In this document: in pieces, positions 20,994-33,611 of the stretch
Numbering within the stretch: position 1 is the first letter of the stretch
Layout: every line of letters starts with the position of its first letter
Origin: Archivesica marissinica
Lineage: Eukaryota; Mollusca; Bivalvia; Venerida; Vesicomyidae
NCBI GenBank assembly: GCA_014843695.1
Contig: CM026387.1
Span: 66,384,139-66,448,138, forward strand
Direction: 5' to 3'
Length of the DNA stretch: 64,000 bases
Notes under the pieces: generated by a model
Seen by the model: the letters and a program-made list of their open reading frames with translations, nothing else
What the model was told of the DNA's origin: nothing
Database searches by the model: none
Program-made: the position numbers and the translations under genes

Positions 20994-21285
20994 ACAGACA
21001 GATCTGTAGTCCATTGGTAACACGCCGGACTGGTAATCCAGGGATCGCAGGTTCGATCCCCCGTCTGACCCTAATAAAATTAACAGTCTTTCAGATGGGA
21101 CGTTAAACCGAGGTCTCGTGCCGGTGCTGTGAACCGTGCACGTAAATGAACCAGAGGATATTCTGGAATGCGTCTCTGTCTGTATCATAGCACTATCCTC
21201 CAAAAATCCAAAATTACTAATCTCTTCAGGAGGGTCGCTCATATGGTCAACCGGTAGCGACGATAGATAAACGTAAAACACATAC
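20994..21285 (+). repeat. SINE S2, full length
   Basis: Head CAGACAGATCTGTAGTCC, box B GGTTCGATCCCCCGTCTG, body TTAAACCGAGGTCTCGTGC, tail CCGGTAGCGACGATAGATAA. Intron sequence from 21286 to 22172 has no gene. At 21750-21772 it holds GCATAAATGAGTTTGGGCG, which resembles the 3' stem of the retroposon at 16940. Confidence 0.9.
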
Positions 21286-22172
21286 AAACAAAAAGCATTG
21301 TACCAGTAACCTCTATCGTATGACAGTGACATACATAGGGTGCAATTGTTGTTAATAAATACAAAAATCTTTGAACACATATATTCGCTTGTCACTGACT
21401 AATGTAACAGTGGAGATGGCGCTTACTATGCAATTATCTTGGCTCTGTGCTGAATATGTTGTTCACGAATAGATACCGAGTAAGGCGCGGAGAGAATACC
21501 CCACCACTACCAGGACTTCTCCGTTCCAGACACTTAGTGAAGCAACCTCTTCTCCTATATAAATGTGTTTAACTCGTTCAGTGCTGAATCAATTCCGAAC
21601 AGGTGCAGACAACATAGACCCAGATCAGCTCCACTGTCTGAGGAACAGTCAGCATATATCCTGATCAAGTAGCACGTTCCGTTCTGTCTGATCATTTCTC
21701 TGTTTATTTCAAAGACGCTTTTATGCGACATTGGCTGTGAAATAGTTAATGCATAAATGAGTTTGGGCGACTAATGAGCAACTTCATTGGCTTAATATAG
21801 TGATGACTTCTAAGAAGAGATTACTACACCCATATGCACAAAGAAAACATTAACTTCTGCTATTCTAGAATCCCTGTCCCATCAAATGCAACAGATTTGA
21901 TACACAGCCGAATTGAAACGAATTCCTGTATACCTAACAACTCATTTGAAATTGTCAAGCCTAATGTATCATAAAATCACACCAATTTAGATAAGTTGAG
22001 TTGCCAAAATGTAATGTAATAATATACACTATAAACGTAAATAAGTGTGATACATCATGCAACATGTACATACAAGTAACTGGGTAAGGAATGTGAAATG
22101 AACATGATATACAACTTGCTGAATACGCCTGTATGCTATTAGGTATAGTTTTACATGCAACTTGTTTGATGC

Positions 22173-22335
22173 ATGAGGCCTCCGTGGCCAAGTTGCTACG
22201 GCTGTTGACTTACCTTTCCTACCACCGCTGTAGGTCCGAATCCCACTAAAGGTTTCGAATTAGTTCGTGAGGAAGCTACCCAGCTTAATGGTTCTACCCA
22301 TGTCTGCAATTCTGCTAGCGGCATCCAGGTCTTCA
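22173..22335 (+). repeat. SINE S3 copy
   Basis: Class II tRNA-like head GAGGCCTCCGTGGCCAAG with CCACCGCTGTAGGTCCGAAT, followed by GAGGAAGCTACCCAGC and GGTTCTACCCATGTCTGCAA. 22336-22704 shows nothing recognised. Confidence 0.7.
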
Positions 22336-22704
22336 CAAACAACTATGTGATGCATGTGTGCAATATTCACATATATGTATTTAATGTTTTCCTTTGACTA
22401 ATGCAGCAGTGATGCTTGTTCTGCCCACGAGTTACAGTCGATCTCATTAGCTGCTGTGGACGACCATGTTAGTCATTCAAATTTGTTCTAATAGTCATCC
22501 TATTCCTAGGTCTAGGTGTGTTCTGTGAGGTTCTCATATGGCATATGCACATATGAGATTGTTAATGGTATATAATGTTCTCACAACATAAATTATTCTT
22601 AGTTCTTATTTATGTCAATTGTCGCGGCTCAACGAGAACCATTCGAAGAGACTCCCACAATACTCACTCCTATTACAGCCTTCTATATTGTGCTTCGTGA
22701 CTAA

Positions 22705-24953
22705 CATACTAAGCATAGCGTACCATACCAAGCATAGCGTACCATACTAAGCATAGCGTACCATACTAAGCATAGCATACCATACTAAGCATAGCGTACA
22801 ATACTAAGCATAGCGTACCATCCTAAGCATAGCGTACCATACTAAGCATACAATACTAAGCATAGCGTACCATACTAAGCATAGCGTACAATACTAAGCA
22901 TAGCATACCATACTAAGCATAGCGTACCATACTAAGCATAACGTACCATACTAAGCATAGCGTACCATACTAAGCATAGCGTACAATACTAAGCATAGCG
23001 TACCATACTAAGCATAGCGTACAATACTAAGCATAGCGTACCATACTAAGCATACAATACTAAGCATAGCGTACCATACTAAGCATAGCGTACCATACTA
23101 AGCGTACAATACTAAGCATAGCGTACCATACTAAGCATAGCGTACAATACTAAGCATAGTGTACAATACTAAGCATAGCGTACAATACTAAGCATAGCGT
23201 ACCATACTAAGCATAGCGTACCATACTAAGCATAGCATACCATACTAAGCATAGCATACCATACTAAGCATAGCATACCATACTAAGCATAGCGTACCAT
23301 ACTAAGCGTACAATACTAAGCATAGCGTACAATACTAAGCATAGCGTACCATACTAAGCGTACAATACTAAGCATAGCGTACAATACTAAACATAGCATA
23401 CAATACTAAGCATAGCATACCATACTAAGCATAGCGTACCATACTAAGCATAGCGTACCATACTAAGCATAGCGTACAATACTAAGCATAGCATACCATA
23501 GTAAGCATAGCATACCATACTAAGCATAGCGTACCATACTAAGCGTACAATACTAAGCATAGCGTACAATACTAAGCATAACATACCATACTAAGCATAG
23601 CGTACCATACTAAGCATAGCGTACCATACTAAGCATACAATACTAAGCATAGCGTACCATACTAAGCATAGCGTACCATACTAAGCGTACAATACTAAGC
23701 ATAGCGTACAATACTAAGCATAGCGTACAATACTAAGCATAGTGTACAATACTAAGCATAGCGTACAATACTAAGCATAGCGTACCATACTAAGCATAGC
23801 GTACCATACTAAGCATAGCATACCATACTAAGCATAGCATACCATACTAAGCATAGCATACCATACTAAGCATAGCGTACCATACTAAGCGTACAATACT
23901 AAGCATAGCGTACAATACTAAGCATAGCGTACCATACTAAGCATAGCGTACCATACTAAGCGTACAATACTAAGCATAGCGTACAATACTAAGCATAGCG
24001 TACAATACTAAGCATAGTGTACAATACTAAGCATAGCGTACAATACTAAGCATAGCGTACCATACTAAGCATAGCGTACCATACTAAGCATAGCATACCA
24101 TACTAAGCATAGCATACCATACTAAGCATAGCATACCATACTAAGCATAGCGTACCATACTAAGCGTACAATACTAAGCATAGCGTACAATACTAAGCAT
24201 AGCGTACCATACTAAGCGTACAATACTAAGCATAGCGTACAATACTAAACATAGCATACAATACTAAGCATAGCATACCATACTAAGCATAGCGTACCAT
24301 ACTAAGCATAGCGTACCATACTAAGCATAGCGTACAATACTAAGCATAGCATACCATAGTAAGCATAGCATACCATACTAAGCATAGCGTACCATACTAA
24401 GCGTACAATACTAAGCATAGCGTACAATACTAAGCATAACATACCATACTAAGCATAGCGTACCATACTAAGCATAGCGTACCATACTAAGCATAGCGTA
24501 CAATACTAAGCATAGCATACCATAGTAAGCATAGCATACCATACTAAGCATAGCATACCATACTAAGCGTACAATACTAAGCATAGCGTACAATACTAAG
24601 CATAGCATACCATACTAAGCATAGCGTACCATACTAAGCATAGCGTACAATACTAAGCATAGCATACCATAGTAAGCATAGCGTACCATACTAAGCATAG
24701 CATACCATACTAAGCATAGCGTACCATACTAAGCGTACAATACTAAGCATAGCGTACAATACTAAGCATAGCATACCATACTAAGCATAGCGTACCATAC
24801 TAAGCATAGCGTACAATACTAAGCATAGCGTACCATAGTAAGCATAGCGTACCATACTAAACATGGCGTACCATCCTAAGCATAGCGTACCATGCTAAGC
24901 ATAACGTACCATACTAAGCATAGCGTACCATACTAAGCATAGCGTACCATACT
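22705..24953. repeat. Satellite B, 19-bp tandem array
   Basis: About 120 copies of AGCATAGCGTACCATACTA and variants (GCATAC, GTACAA, AGTGTAC, and shortened AAGCGTACAATACT). Blocks of variants recur in the same order, for example from the AGTGTAC unit near 23152, 23735 and 24010, showing higher-order duplication. It lies in intron 1 of the GH3 gene. Confidence 0.97.
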
Positions 24954-25351
24954 TGAGAAATTACTTGCGCCGCTTGAGAAATTTTCAAAACAAATTGAAA
25001 AATTCTCCGAAATCTCTTTTTGACGTACATTTTTGACGAATAAACCTACACGTTAGTGGAAACACATTTTATTGATAATGTTATTCACTGTTAAAACTCT
25101 CCCGTCGAAGATTTTTTGTTGTTGCTGACAGAACCCGTGTCCTAGTATGGAAATGTGACCTGCTATGGCCAATGTCTGTGGCAATTATTTGCAAAGTATA
25201 CATGCACGCAGCTTAAAGTTGTGTTTTATTTGAAGAACAATATAAAGACTCGGGATAGGCGTTATATTTGGACAGATGTGTACACAATTGTTTCAGATAG
25301 GGCCATTTTACTGATCGATGCGAAATCTGACATCCCACAGAGTAGAATCCC

Positions 25352-25415
25352 TGTACTTAAATATATATACTAGTACCCCCCCCCCCCCAAACGTGCCGAA
25401 TCCCTGTGATTAGGT
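25352..25415 (+). mobile_element. Half of a palindromic hAT-like MITE
   Basis: TATATATACTAGTACCCC, a run of about 14 C, then AAACGTGCCGAATCCCTGTG match the right arm of the element at 32109-32182. The left arm is not recognisable. The C run is expanded relative to the other copy. 24954-25351 and 25416-26458 show no gene. Confidence 0.6.
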
Positions 25416-26458
25416 ATATGCCAATACTATGTATTGGTGTAAAGTGTTCTTAAATCAGTATAAAGTGTGTATTCAATAATACAATTATATTCATCCTCTT
25501 ATTGTTACCGACATTGCATTTCCTTTCATTGAAAGGTGTACTTTGTGGTTTGTTCCATCTACCACATTCAATTTCTAATCTATGTGGTGTGTAACCTAGA
25601 CAAAGACATTCGATAGTTTTGTACATTTGTTAACTCGAGATATGGTTGAAAATTAAAACTAGCAATCGATCTATAAAACAATGCCCTGGACGAATTCCCT
25701 AAAGTAGCATGCCAATCTTGTACATAATGGTCTTTAATACGGTTAGTACAAAACGTAATACATGTACACCAGTAAACGGAATTGTGTGTGAAACATGATA
25801 GTTGTTTTTATATACTAGAGGACATAGAAAACACACACTTCGAATAAGTGTGTTTTTACATGAAAAATAATAACTATATAAATACATAGTTTTAAACATT
25901 TTGGAATATTTTTAGTTGTTCAGTTTGTGTTTTGTAATAAAGATGTGATATATCTTTGATGGAATCCTTCGTATTTCGTTTTCATGTAATAATAATCGTA
26001 TACTGTAGGTGTGCGTTTTCTATATCCTCTAGTATAGCATAATTACAGTAGTACTGTATGATTGCGAAGAATACAATATTAAGACTCCTGGTATGGGTGA
26101 GGTGGTGGTCTGTTTTCACTAAATTATAATAACTGTATTTAATAGAAACAACAGGTAATATAAATTTAAATTTACATCTTTTGTATATATAAAATTATAC
26201 CACATGTTTCTTAGCCAGATATAGCAATGCTGTCCAATGGCTCTTCTCATGTCAATAATCATGGCTGTATGCTTCACCCCATAGACACCACGCTGAACAG
26301 AGTAATTTCGTAGTGTCACTATAAGTATGCTTCTTGTGACTACTTTATTCCCCTAAATCATAGTATGATATCTTGCTGCATTCAATCATTATCTCCCAAC
26401 AAAACCAAGCAATTCATATAAATATGCCTGTAACTTGTAACTGTATATGTATTCATAC

Positions 26459-26563
26459 ACAGACGGATCTATAGTCCAGTGGTAACACGCTGAACTGGTA
26501 ATCCAGGGATCGCAGGTTCGATCCCCCGTCTGAACCTAATAAAATTAACAGTCTTTGACTTGT
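26459..26563 (+). repeat. SINE S2, 5' part only
   Basis: Head CAGACGGATCTATAGTCCAG, box B GGTTCGATCCCCCGTCTG and AATAAAATTAACAGTCTTT, then it stops before the conserved body. A 3' truncation is unusual for a SINE and suggests later deletion. Confidence 0.8.
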
Positions 26564-26659
26564 ATGAATCAAAGTTTGGTTAAATTTGGTCAAATTATTT
26601 TTAAATAGTTGTGTTTTTACACAAATATTTGTACAAAACTAAGCTAACAGAACTATAAC

Positions 26660-29600
26660 TAATTATTATTATTATTACAAATGTATTATTATATACCAAA
26701 CTTATATAGCGCTCTTTTCATCTAAAAATAAAACGTCCAAAGGCGCTTTACAGCCTAAATATCACAAATATTGATAAAAACTTCCACATACAATGAGATA
26801 AAACATGACAAAATAGCAAACACATTTACAATGGATTCTAAATATGCTATAAAATATTCGGATCTAAAATCATAACAAATTAAAATATAGGTAATAATTA
26901 AATAAAATGTGTTCATTTGCAGTCTTAATCCTGATTGAGCACAGACACAGTTCGATATTTATGTTCCATATGAACATTTAAAAAGGTGTGTCTTCAAAGC
27001 CTTTTTGAAAGAACACAATGTTGTTGTACTTCTATGATTTGATGGAAGAAAATTCCAAAGTTTTGGGGCAACAGTCATGAAACTTCTATCTCCGTATGTG
27101 ACACTCCGACTTCTTGGTAACACAAGAGTAGCTGCTTCATTTTTAGACCGTAAGTCTCTCCTTGGTATATAAACCTCAAGCAAGTTTCTCATATAAATCG
27201 GTACTTCTCCATTCAATGCTTTATATGTGTGAGTCAGTATTTTATACTTTATTCTTTCTTGAACTGGTAGCCAATGAAGTTCTTTTAGAATGGGCGTTAC
27301 ATGACTGAAACGGGATGTTCTGGTTATGATGCGAGCTGCTGTGTTTTGAACAGTTTGTAATTTATTGGAAGTGTTTTTTGGCACGCCGTACAAAAGTGAA
27401 TTACAGTAGTCGAGCCTGGATGTATTATGAGAGTTTTCGTGGCGTCTGTTGTTAAATACTGCCGAATGTGTCCAATCCGCCGGATCTGCGCATAACATGA
27501 TTTTGTCACGGAATTTACATGTTTATCTATATCCATTCTTGAGCATAGGAAAGCCCATAGATTTCTCACACATGTTGATGGTTCTGTATTTGAGTCTCCT
27601 ACTTTCACATTTATGTTTTCAATGTGTTGAAAAGTTCGCTGACTAGAAAACATAATCATTTCAGTTTTATCAGTATTGAGTTTTAACATATTGGCATGCA
27701 TCCAAGCAACAATGTCTTGTTAACAGATTTCCACTAGACGTAGTGTATCTGCTTGTGAGGCTTGAACGGTTGGTTTGAATGAAAGGTAAAGCTGGGAATC
27801 GTCAGCATAAAAGTGATGGTTCAGTCCAGTGTGTTTACAAATGGCTCCTACAGGCTTGGTATACATAGTGTAAAATTTCGGGCCTAAAACAGACCCCTGT
27901 GGAACACTGAAATTCATGAGCACTGAGTTGGATAGTTTTCCATCGATACATACTGCTTGATAACGGTCGGTAAGATAAGATGATATACATTGGAGAGTTT
28001 TTCCAGTAAGTCCAAAATGAAATTCGAGACGCTGTAAAAGTGTTCTATGGTCGATGGTATCAAATGCAGCAGATAGGTCCAAAAGCACACGGATTGTAGC
28101 ATTGTTCTGGTCCAAAGATTGGAGTATATCGTTTTAGACTTTCAGTAAGGCAGTTTCCGTGGAATGAAGCTTCCTGTATGCAGACTGATGTACCTCGTGT
28201 AAGTTATTACTTGTCAAATGTTCATCAATTCGACTATTTACTACTTTTTCCAGAAGCTTCGAGACATAAGGCAGGTTGACACGGGCCTGTAGTTCTTCAA
28301 AGTGTTTTGATCAAGGCTTGGTTTTTTCAGCAAAGGTCTTACCTGGGAGATTTTGAATGACTGGTACATTGCCTGTTTCCAATGAAATATTTACAATTTT
28401 TGTCACTATTGGTAGGATTTCACTAAGACAAGATTTCAGTAGCCATTACGGAATTGGATCTATTTCACAGGATTTATTTGGTCCTTTTTAATGAACTGTT
28501 CGACTTCTTTCTCATTTGATGGACAAAAATTGTTCAAGCAGCTTATGTGAGGGAGTTTCTCTGTTTCAATGGACCCAGTTCCGACTGGGAGTTTGAAGAT
28601 ATGTCATTTCTAATGCCTTCCACCTTAGAAATGAAGAAATCACTGAATTCCTGTGTTAGTTCATTGGGACTTTTGCCTGATGGAAGCCCTATTTCACTAT
28701 CGCCTTCAAGCAGGTGTTTAGTGATTTTGAACATGCTTTTTTGATCACGACCGCAAGATATTACTTTATCAGAAAAGTAGTCAAGCCGAGCTTGTTTCAA
28801 CATTTCATTAACCTTGGCACACTGACTCCTGTATATTTCATGGTCGACAGTTAATCTTGATTTTTTCCACTTGTGTTCAAATTTACGCTTTACATGTTTG
28901 GCATCGTGGAGTTCCTCTGTAAACCAGGGACATGAAGGCCTTAATGTAATCGTTTTTGTACATAAAGGGGCGTATTTATCAACCAATGCAGAAAGTGCAC
29001 TGTTGTATATGCTGACACGATCGTCAGCATCCGTGCATTGCAAACTATTACGAAGTTTTTCTGATGCGATGATGTCACTTGTGAAAGTATCTACATCTAT
29101 TGAACGGAATTTTCTATATGACACTGTTTTTCGTACAGGAGCCGGTTTCGCCGCTCTTGAATGAAACATGACTGCGAAGTGGTCTCTTGTCACTTTGCCC
29201 GAGTTATCTGAAAAACCTGGGTCAGTGACCACTACTTCTGACACAGTTTTGTCATTTTCCCTAGTAATGACCACATCCAGGATGTGACCACGGACGTGGG
29301 TAGGCTCTTTCACATGTTATGTCATGTCACAGGATTGTAGAGTACTGCTAAATTTTATTGCATCACGGTCAGAGTAGTTATCCAAATGAAAGTTTAAATC
29401 TCCAGTGATTATGATATTTTTGTCAATGGTGGCGTATTTGGACACGAACAGTGGCAATTCGTCTTCAAGAAATACGTTAGTTTTCAAACCATTTTCTTTA
29501 TTTAGGGGTGGTCTGTACATTACTGATAAGCATAATGAATAGGACTTAATATTTACATTACAATCTAAATACTCAAATGTTGAAAATTCATTGTCACGTG

Positions 29601-30230
29601 TAGAGGACACAATGTTGACATCTATTCCAGTTTTATATATCAGAGCCACACCACCGCCCTGTCGACTACCAGGGCGAAGGACATGTTTAATCTGATACCA
29701 TTCTGGCAGCAGTTCACTTAAACACGTTTTATCAATTGAAGTGCCTAGCCATGTTTCAGTAACAGCAATCATATCTAGGTCATTTGAGAATATAAAATCA
29801 CAAAACGCTATGATGTTGTTCTTCAAAAGATCTTGGATTTATACAACACAGTTTAATGTTTTGTTGGCCTTTAACAATATTTTGAGATTCACATTTTATG
29901 CGGTATATATTTAAACTTCTTGTAGAATTCAAAACTTCTTTATCAAGATTTTGCAAACGTTCTGTTCTGGCTGTTGATATTACAGTAGAAATTGTTTCTG
30001 GTAGTCTTTTGATATTGTTAAAATTGATTCCTTGATTTGTGTCCCAATTTCGCCTGCATTGATCCTGACCGCCTCTGGCAGATCTGTATTTCAAAAGATC
30101 ATAATCCTTTAGAACATTTAAAGTTGCTTTGTCCGTTGTAAAGTTGGATACCATGTAACATGCGTTATTGTTCTGACCATAATGCACTAAATGTCCTGCA
30201 ACATGTTCTGATCATAAATTATTATCTTTT
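26660..30230 (-). mobile_element. CR1/L2-like non-LTR retrotransposon, inactive
   Basis: Minus-strand order: an N-terminal segment (30187-29798), AP endonuclease (29826-28543) with catalytic motifs VTETWL, GDLNFHLD and RDHFAV, then reverse transcriptase (28115-27324) with LLDLSAAFDTIDH, VPQGSVLGP and YADDSQLY, and a C-terminal part (27498-26959) with SRLDYCNSLLYGVP and KELHWLPVQERIKYKIL. These are typical of the CR1/L2 group of the Jockey superclade. The 3' end has a GCGCTTT-type segment and an (AAT)n tail near 26660. It is broken by in-frame TAA stops at about 29317 and 27720 and by frameshifts between 28543 and 28115 and near 27400-27500. It lies in intron 1 of the GH3 gene, opposite in strand. 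The 5' end is approximate. Confidence 0.9.
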
Positions 30231-30588
30231 GAATAGGCCTACATGCAAATAAAAGAGTAATGATTTTACTAATAAAAAAGTGTAAAACAAGCATTGTATT
30301 ATTATTTTGAAAATTTGAATAAATTGTCCCACAATTGTTAACAGTATCTCAGAATCACCTCAAGGTAAACATGTGCCACTATGTTTCTGTGTATTTTGTA
30401 CTTTGCATACAAACTCTAAATACGTTAGGCTTGCTCTGCAAATGTATTAGTATGCTTGATGCAAACAATATTAAAATTGAAATGGCACAATGTTATGCTC
30501 CAACATGGGACGTTTTATCTTCGGTGTTTGCCAAACGTGCATGAATTCAACTACTTGTGGCGTTTATATAACTTCCTTTATATTTCAG

Positions 30589-30748
30589 CCCGCAGTTGAT
30601 ATTCGACATCGCAGAAGCAACTGGTGTGGAGGTTAGAGCGAAACATAATGACTATGTACGGAAGAAGGAATACGGGGACCATAAGGGTTTAAGTTGTTTC
30701 AGCCCAGTCATTAATATCATGCGACACCCCCTGTGGGGGAGGAATCAG
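30589..30748 (+). CDS. GH3 exon 2
   Basis: A 160-bp exon after acceptor TATATTTCAG, entering in phase 2 and leaving in phase 0 (donor CAG|GTACCA). It encodes IAEATGVEVRAKHNDY and LSCFSPVINIMRHPLWGRNQ, the strongly conserved substrate-pocket segment of eukaryotic GH3 enzymes. It follows an 11.1-kb intron 1. Confidence 0.92.
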
Positions 30749-30793
30749 GTACCATTTAGTAGCAAGTCTGTCGTTGACTAAATTCAAACAACA

Positions 30794-31043
30794 AGGCTGT
30801 CCGATTAGCGCAGTGATTAACACGCTCGCTTCTCACCAATGCAATCCGTGTTCGATCCTCGGACCGTGAAGTATGTGAGATGATACGGTGGTCGCCAGAT
30901 CGCACAGGTGGGTTTTCTCAGGGTACTCCGGTTTCCCCCAACACTAATTCGCACACTTACGCTTTCATCCGCGCCAACGAGAGTGATTAATATAAGTTGT
31001 TAAAACTTGCTTCGCAATCGTTGTAAAATAAATAAAGTTTAAA
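30794..31043 (+). repeat. SINE S1, complete, with 14-bp target duplication
   Basis: Best-preserved S1 copy: head GGCTGTCCGATTAGCGCAG, box B GTTCGATCCTCGG, body GACAGGTGGGTTTTCTCAGG, tail GTGATTAATATAAGTTG...AATCGTTGTAAAATAAATAAAG. The flanking repeats AAATTCAAACAACA (30780-30793 and 31044-31057) are identical. It starts 46 bp after the exon 2 donor of the GH3 gene. 31058-31879 has nothing else recognised. Confidence 0.95.
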
Positions 31044-31879
31044 AAATTCAAACAACAGAATTCGGATTATAAAGCATCATATGAAATGTATGATGCTAAG
31101 TATAGTGTAGTATAGGTTGTAAAACAACAAATAAATGCCTATTAAATACATAGTAAAAAGTTAAAACATACAGTCTGTTCATTTATATTTCCAATCTTTC
31201 ATTTCTTCTGATACCACATCCACTGTGAAGAGGTATTCAAATGAAACTGTAAAAGAGCAAAACTCTTTCAATTATAATGTTTTCCATATCCAGTGCTCAC
31301 CTGTGAATAACGTCACTGTGTTTACACACTATATTCCTCCGCCAAATAATACAGTATACCAACCTTCAGTTTGCAATGGCCTGAATTATTATACCACATC
31401 TTTTCTACACACCAACTAGTCTGAAGTCTTCTCAAGTCACACAATTCTCAAAAAGTACAAAAACTATACACTGCCTGTCATGAAAATGCATTTTTTTGGC
31501 AAAATTAAAAATGAACTATATTAGTTATTGGGACTACATTCGACCTATTTACGTATATACAACCTATAGATCGAAATGTCATCAGTAGAACCTATCCTAT
31601 GAGGGACACCATTAATGATTACAGAAGCCCGTGATTGGTACAAGTATGTTATATAGCTTCAAACAATATAAACTGATGTCTATTCAATTACTGAAGCCCA
31701 TGTATAATTAGCTTACGGTTATTATCCTTGCATTACCGGAAGAATAAGTTAGTTGTGTCACCTTAAAATAGCGTATACTATGTTGAGAGGGTTCCTTAGA
31801 TGTTTGGGTTGATTCAAATCTTGCATTCCTTTAAACACTAGTGATTAATTGGGGATACAAATTGGGGAAATATATAATA

Positions 31880-32080
31880 TACAGTGTACATCCGCTATGT
31901 CTAATTCCTTCGGAACTAGCAAAATACTTCGACATAACCGAAGCTTGGCTTAACAAAATTCGACATAAACGGAGGCAGTTATATGTAAAATGGTAGTGTC
32001 TGAAACGGGACTTTGATCTGTCTTCGAGATAACCGGAGAAGTCGACATAACCGAATTTGACATAACGGATGTAGAGTGTA
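31880..32080. mobile_element. MITE M1 copy 1 (TA-flanked, inverted termini)
   Basis: Left end TACAGTGTACATCCGCTATG; right end, reverse-complemented, TACACTCTACATCCGTTATG. Internal repeats of CGACATAACCGAA and GTGTCTGAAACGGGAC. No coding capacity. TA flanks and termini suggest a Tc1/mariner or pogo-type derivative (inference). A second copy lies at 36846-37040. Confidence 0.85.
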
Positions 32081-32094
32081 TATACATATATATA

Positions 32095-32230
32095 TGTCCC
32101 GTTTCAGACACAGGGATTCGGCACGTTTGGGGGTACTAGTATATATATATACTAGTACCCCCAAACGTGCCGAATCCCTGTGTTCAGACACTACCATTTT
32201 ACATATAACTGCCTCCGTTTATATCGAATT
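32095..32230. repeat. Inverted partial M1 copy, split by a palindromic element
   Basis: GTCCCGTTTCAGACA before the insert and TTCAGACACTACCATTTTAC plus CTGCCTCCGTTTATATCG after it are the reverse complement of M1 positions 31969-32011. With copy 1 next to it, this makes a large inverted arrangement. Confidence 0.85.
32109..32182. mobile_element. Palindromic hAT-like MITE M2, 74 bp
   Basis: CACAGGGATTCGGCACG...CGTGCCGAATCCCTGTG is an almost perfect palindrome centred on CTAGTATATATATATACTAG. It is flanked by TTCAGA on both sides (32103-32108 and 32183-32188). CAGGG termini are typical of hAT ends, though the duplication here reads as 6 rather than 8 bp. It has inserted into an M1-derived sequence. 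Confidence 0.8.
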
Positions 32231-32464
32231 ATATATATATATATATGCTCTATTGGTCACTGCACGTCGATTCTTCTCTTTGATTGTGTGTTTATAGAAA
32301 ATGTTATAGTTCTGTGTTGTTCTCCAAATGCATTAATGTGCAGTGACTATATGCTTATAGTATGCATTGATTCCATGTGTCTCCTGTACAAACTGAGATT
32401 ATGAAAATAAACTTGAAATTTAATTATTTGGAAATATCTCATTTTGAAATCAGCATTGCAATTG

Positions 32465-32800
32465 TATTCGTCACATAATCTGCAATACACATGCACCTGC
32501 ACATCTCATTCGTTTCCACATAATCTGCAATACACATGCACCTGCACATCTCATTCGTTTCCACATAATCTGCAATACACATGCACCTGCACATCTCATT
32601 CGTTTCCACATAATCTGCAATACACATGCACCTGCACATCTCATTTGTTTCCACATAATCTGCAATACACATGCACCTGCACATCTCATTCGTTTCCACA
32701 TAATCTGCAATACACATGCACCTGCACATCTCATTCGTTTCGTATCTGCAATACACATGCACCTGCACATCTCATTCGTTTCGTATCTGCAAACACCATC
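32465..32800. repeat. Minisatellite, 45-bp unit, about 7 copies
   Basis: The unit contains TCTGCAATACACATGCACC and CATCTCATTCGTTTCCACAT. The last two copies lose about 9 bp of the CCACATAA end. Because 45 is divisible by three, both strands show open repeats of 15 residues, which I treat as non-coding. Confidence 0.95.
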
Positions 32801-33344
32801 AAATTGGAAGCGACATCGTGTAGAAATTCAATATTGGATATATAAAGCAAATATAAATGATTATTCTATTGTTTTCCCCGAATTTTATGAAATACGTGTA
32901 CAGAAATATAGTTGTGTGTGGGCTTCAAACATGTCTATAGATAGGCGAGACAGACTTCGGATATGTGAGACAGACCTCGGTATGCATACCGTTTGTTGAC
33001 TCCCTAATAGCCTATTCACACAGTAAATTCCGCATACACATAAAGATATACCATTTAACGAAAGGCAGTTTACAAATAATGTTAGAACTTGTTGTCCAAC
33101 TCCGTTTGCTTTATTCATTGCATTGTCATGAATGTATGTATGTAATTTGACTGTAAAATAGCAAATACAATATGATTGAACTTAAGACTACCAATATAAA
33201 AATTTTATACTGGTATATTCGAATGGTTTTGCAAATTAGTGAATGTGAAACATATTTTTGATTGTAATGGAATTTTAATGGTTCTCTATGTGTAACATTG
33301 ACTAATTGTGTAACTTTGAAAATTTCCGCTTATTCTATACATAT

Positions 33345-33570
33345 TTCTTTTAGCTCGATTGCCAAGCAAGTTCTTAGTTTTAACATTAGTGTTATCCCTC
33401 TCGGCACTTCATTACTGACGGAACCATTCAACACCTAAGGCACGGAGAAGAGGTGATATGGACATACGTGAATTGCTCGTACACCCGTCATCCTGCTTCT
33501 GGCGGGTCAAACTCACAACCATTCCAGTAATAGGCTCACACCGTATCCATTACACCGCGGAAGCTCGTGT
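33345..33570 (-). repeat. SINE S6, inverted
   Basis: On the minus strand a tRNA-like head GCGGTGTAATGGATACGG with GAGTTTGACCCGCC (+ 33503-33559). The 3' end GAACTTGCTTGGCAATCG (+ about 33354-33371) corresponds to the S1 tail. The head differs from S1 and S5. 32801-33344 has nothing recognised. Confidence 0.6.
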
Positions 33571-33611
33571 CCGTTGTAACGTAAATGACAGTGAACATGA
33601 TTACCTTGTAG

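Noticed and set aside
21404..21774. Solo LTR starting TGTAACAG with GACTAA on both sides
   Set aside because: The right end does not finish in CA and no internal retroelement or second LTR was found; the 6-bp match could be chance.
32439..32845. Open frames on both strands at 32.4-32.8 kb
   Set aside because: 45-bp minisatellite; 15-residue repeats arise in any stop-free frame.
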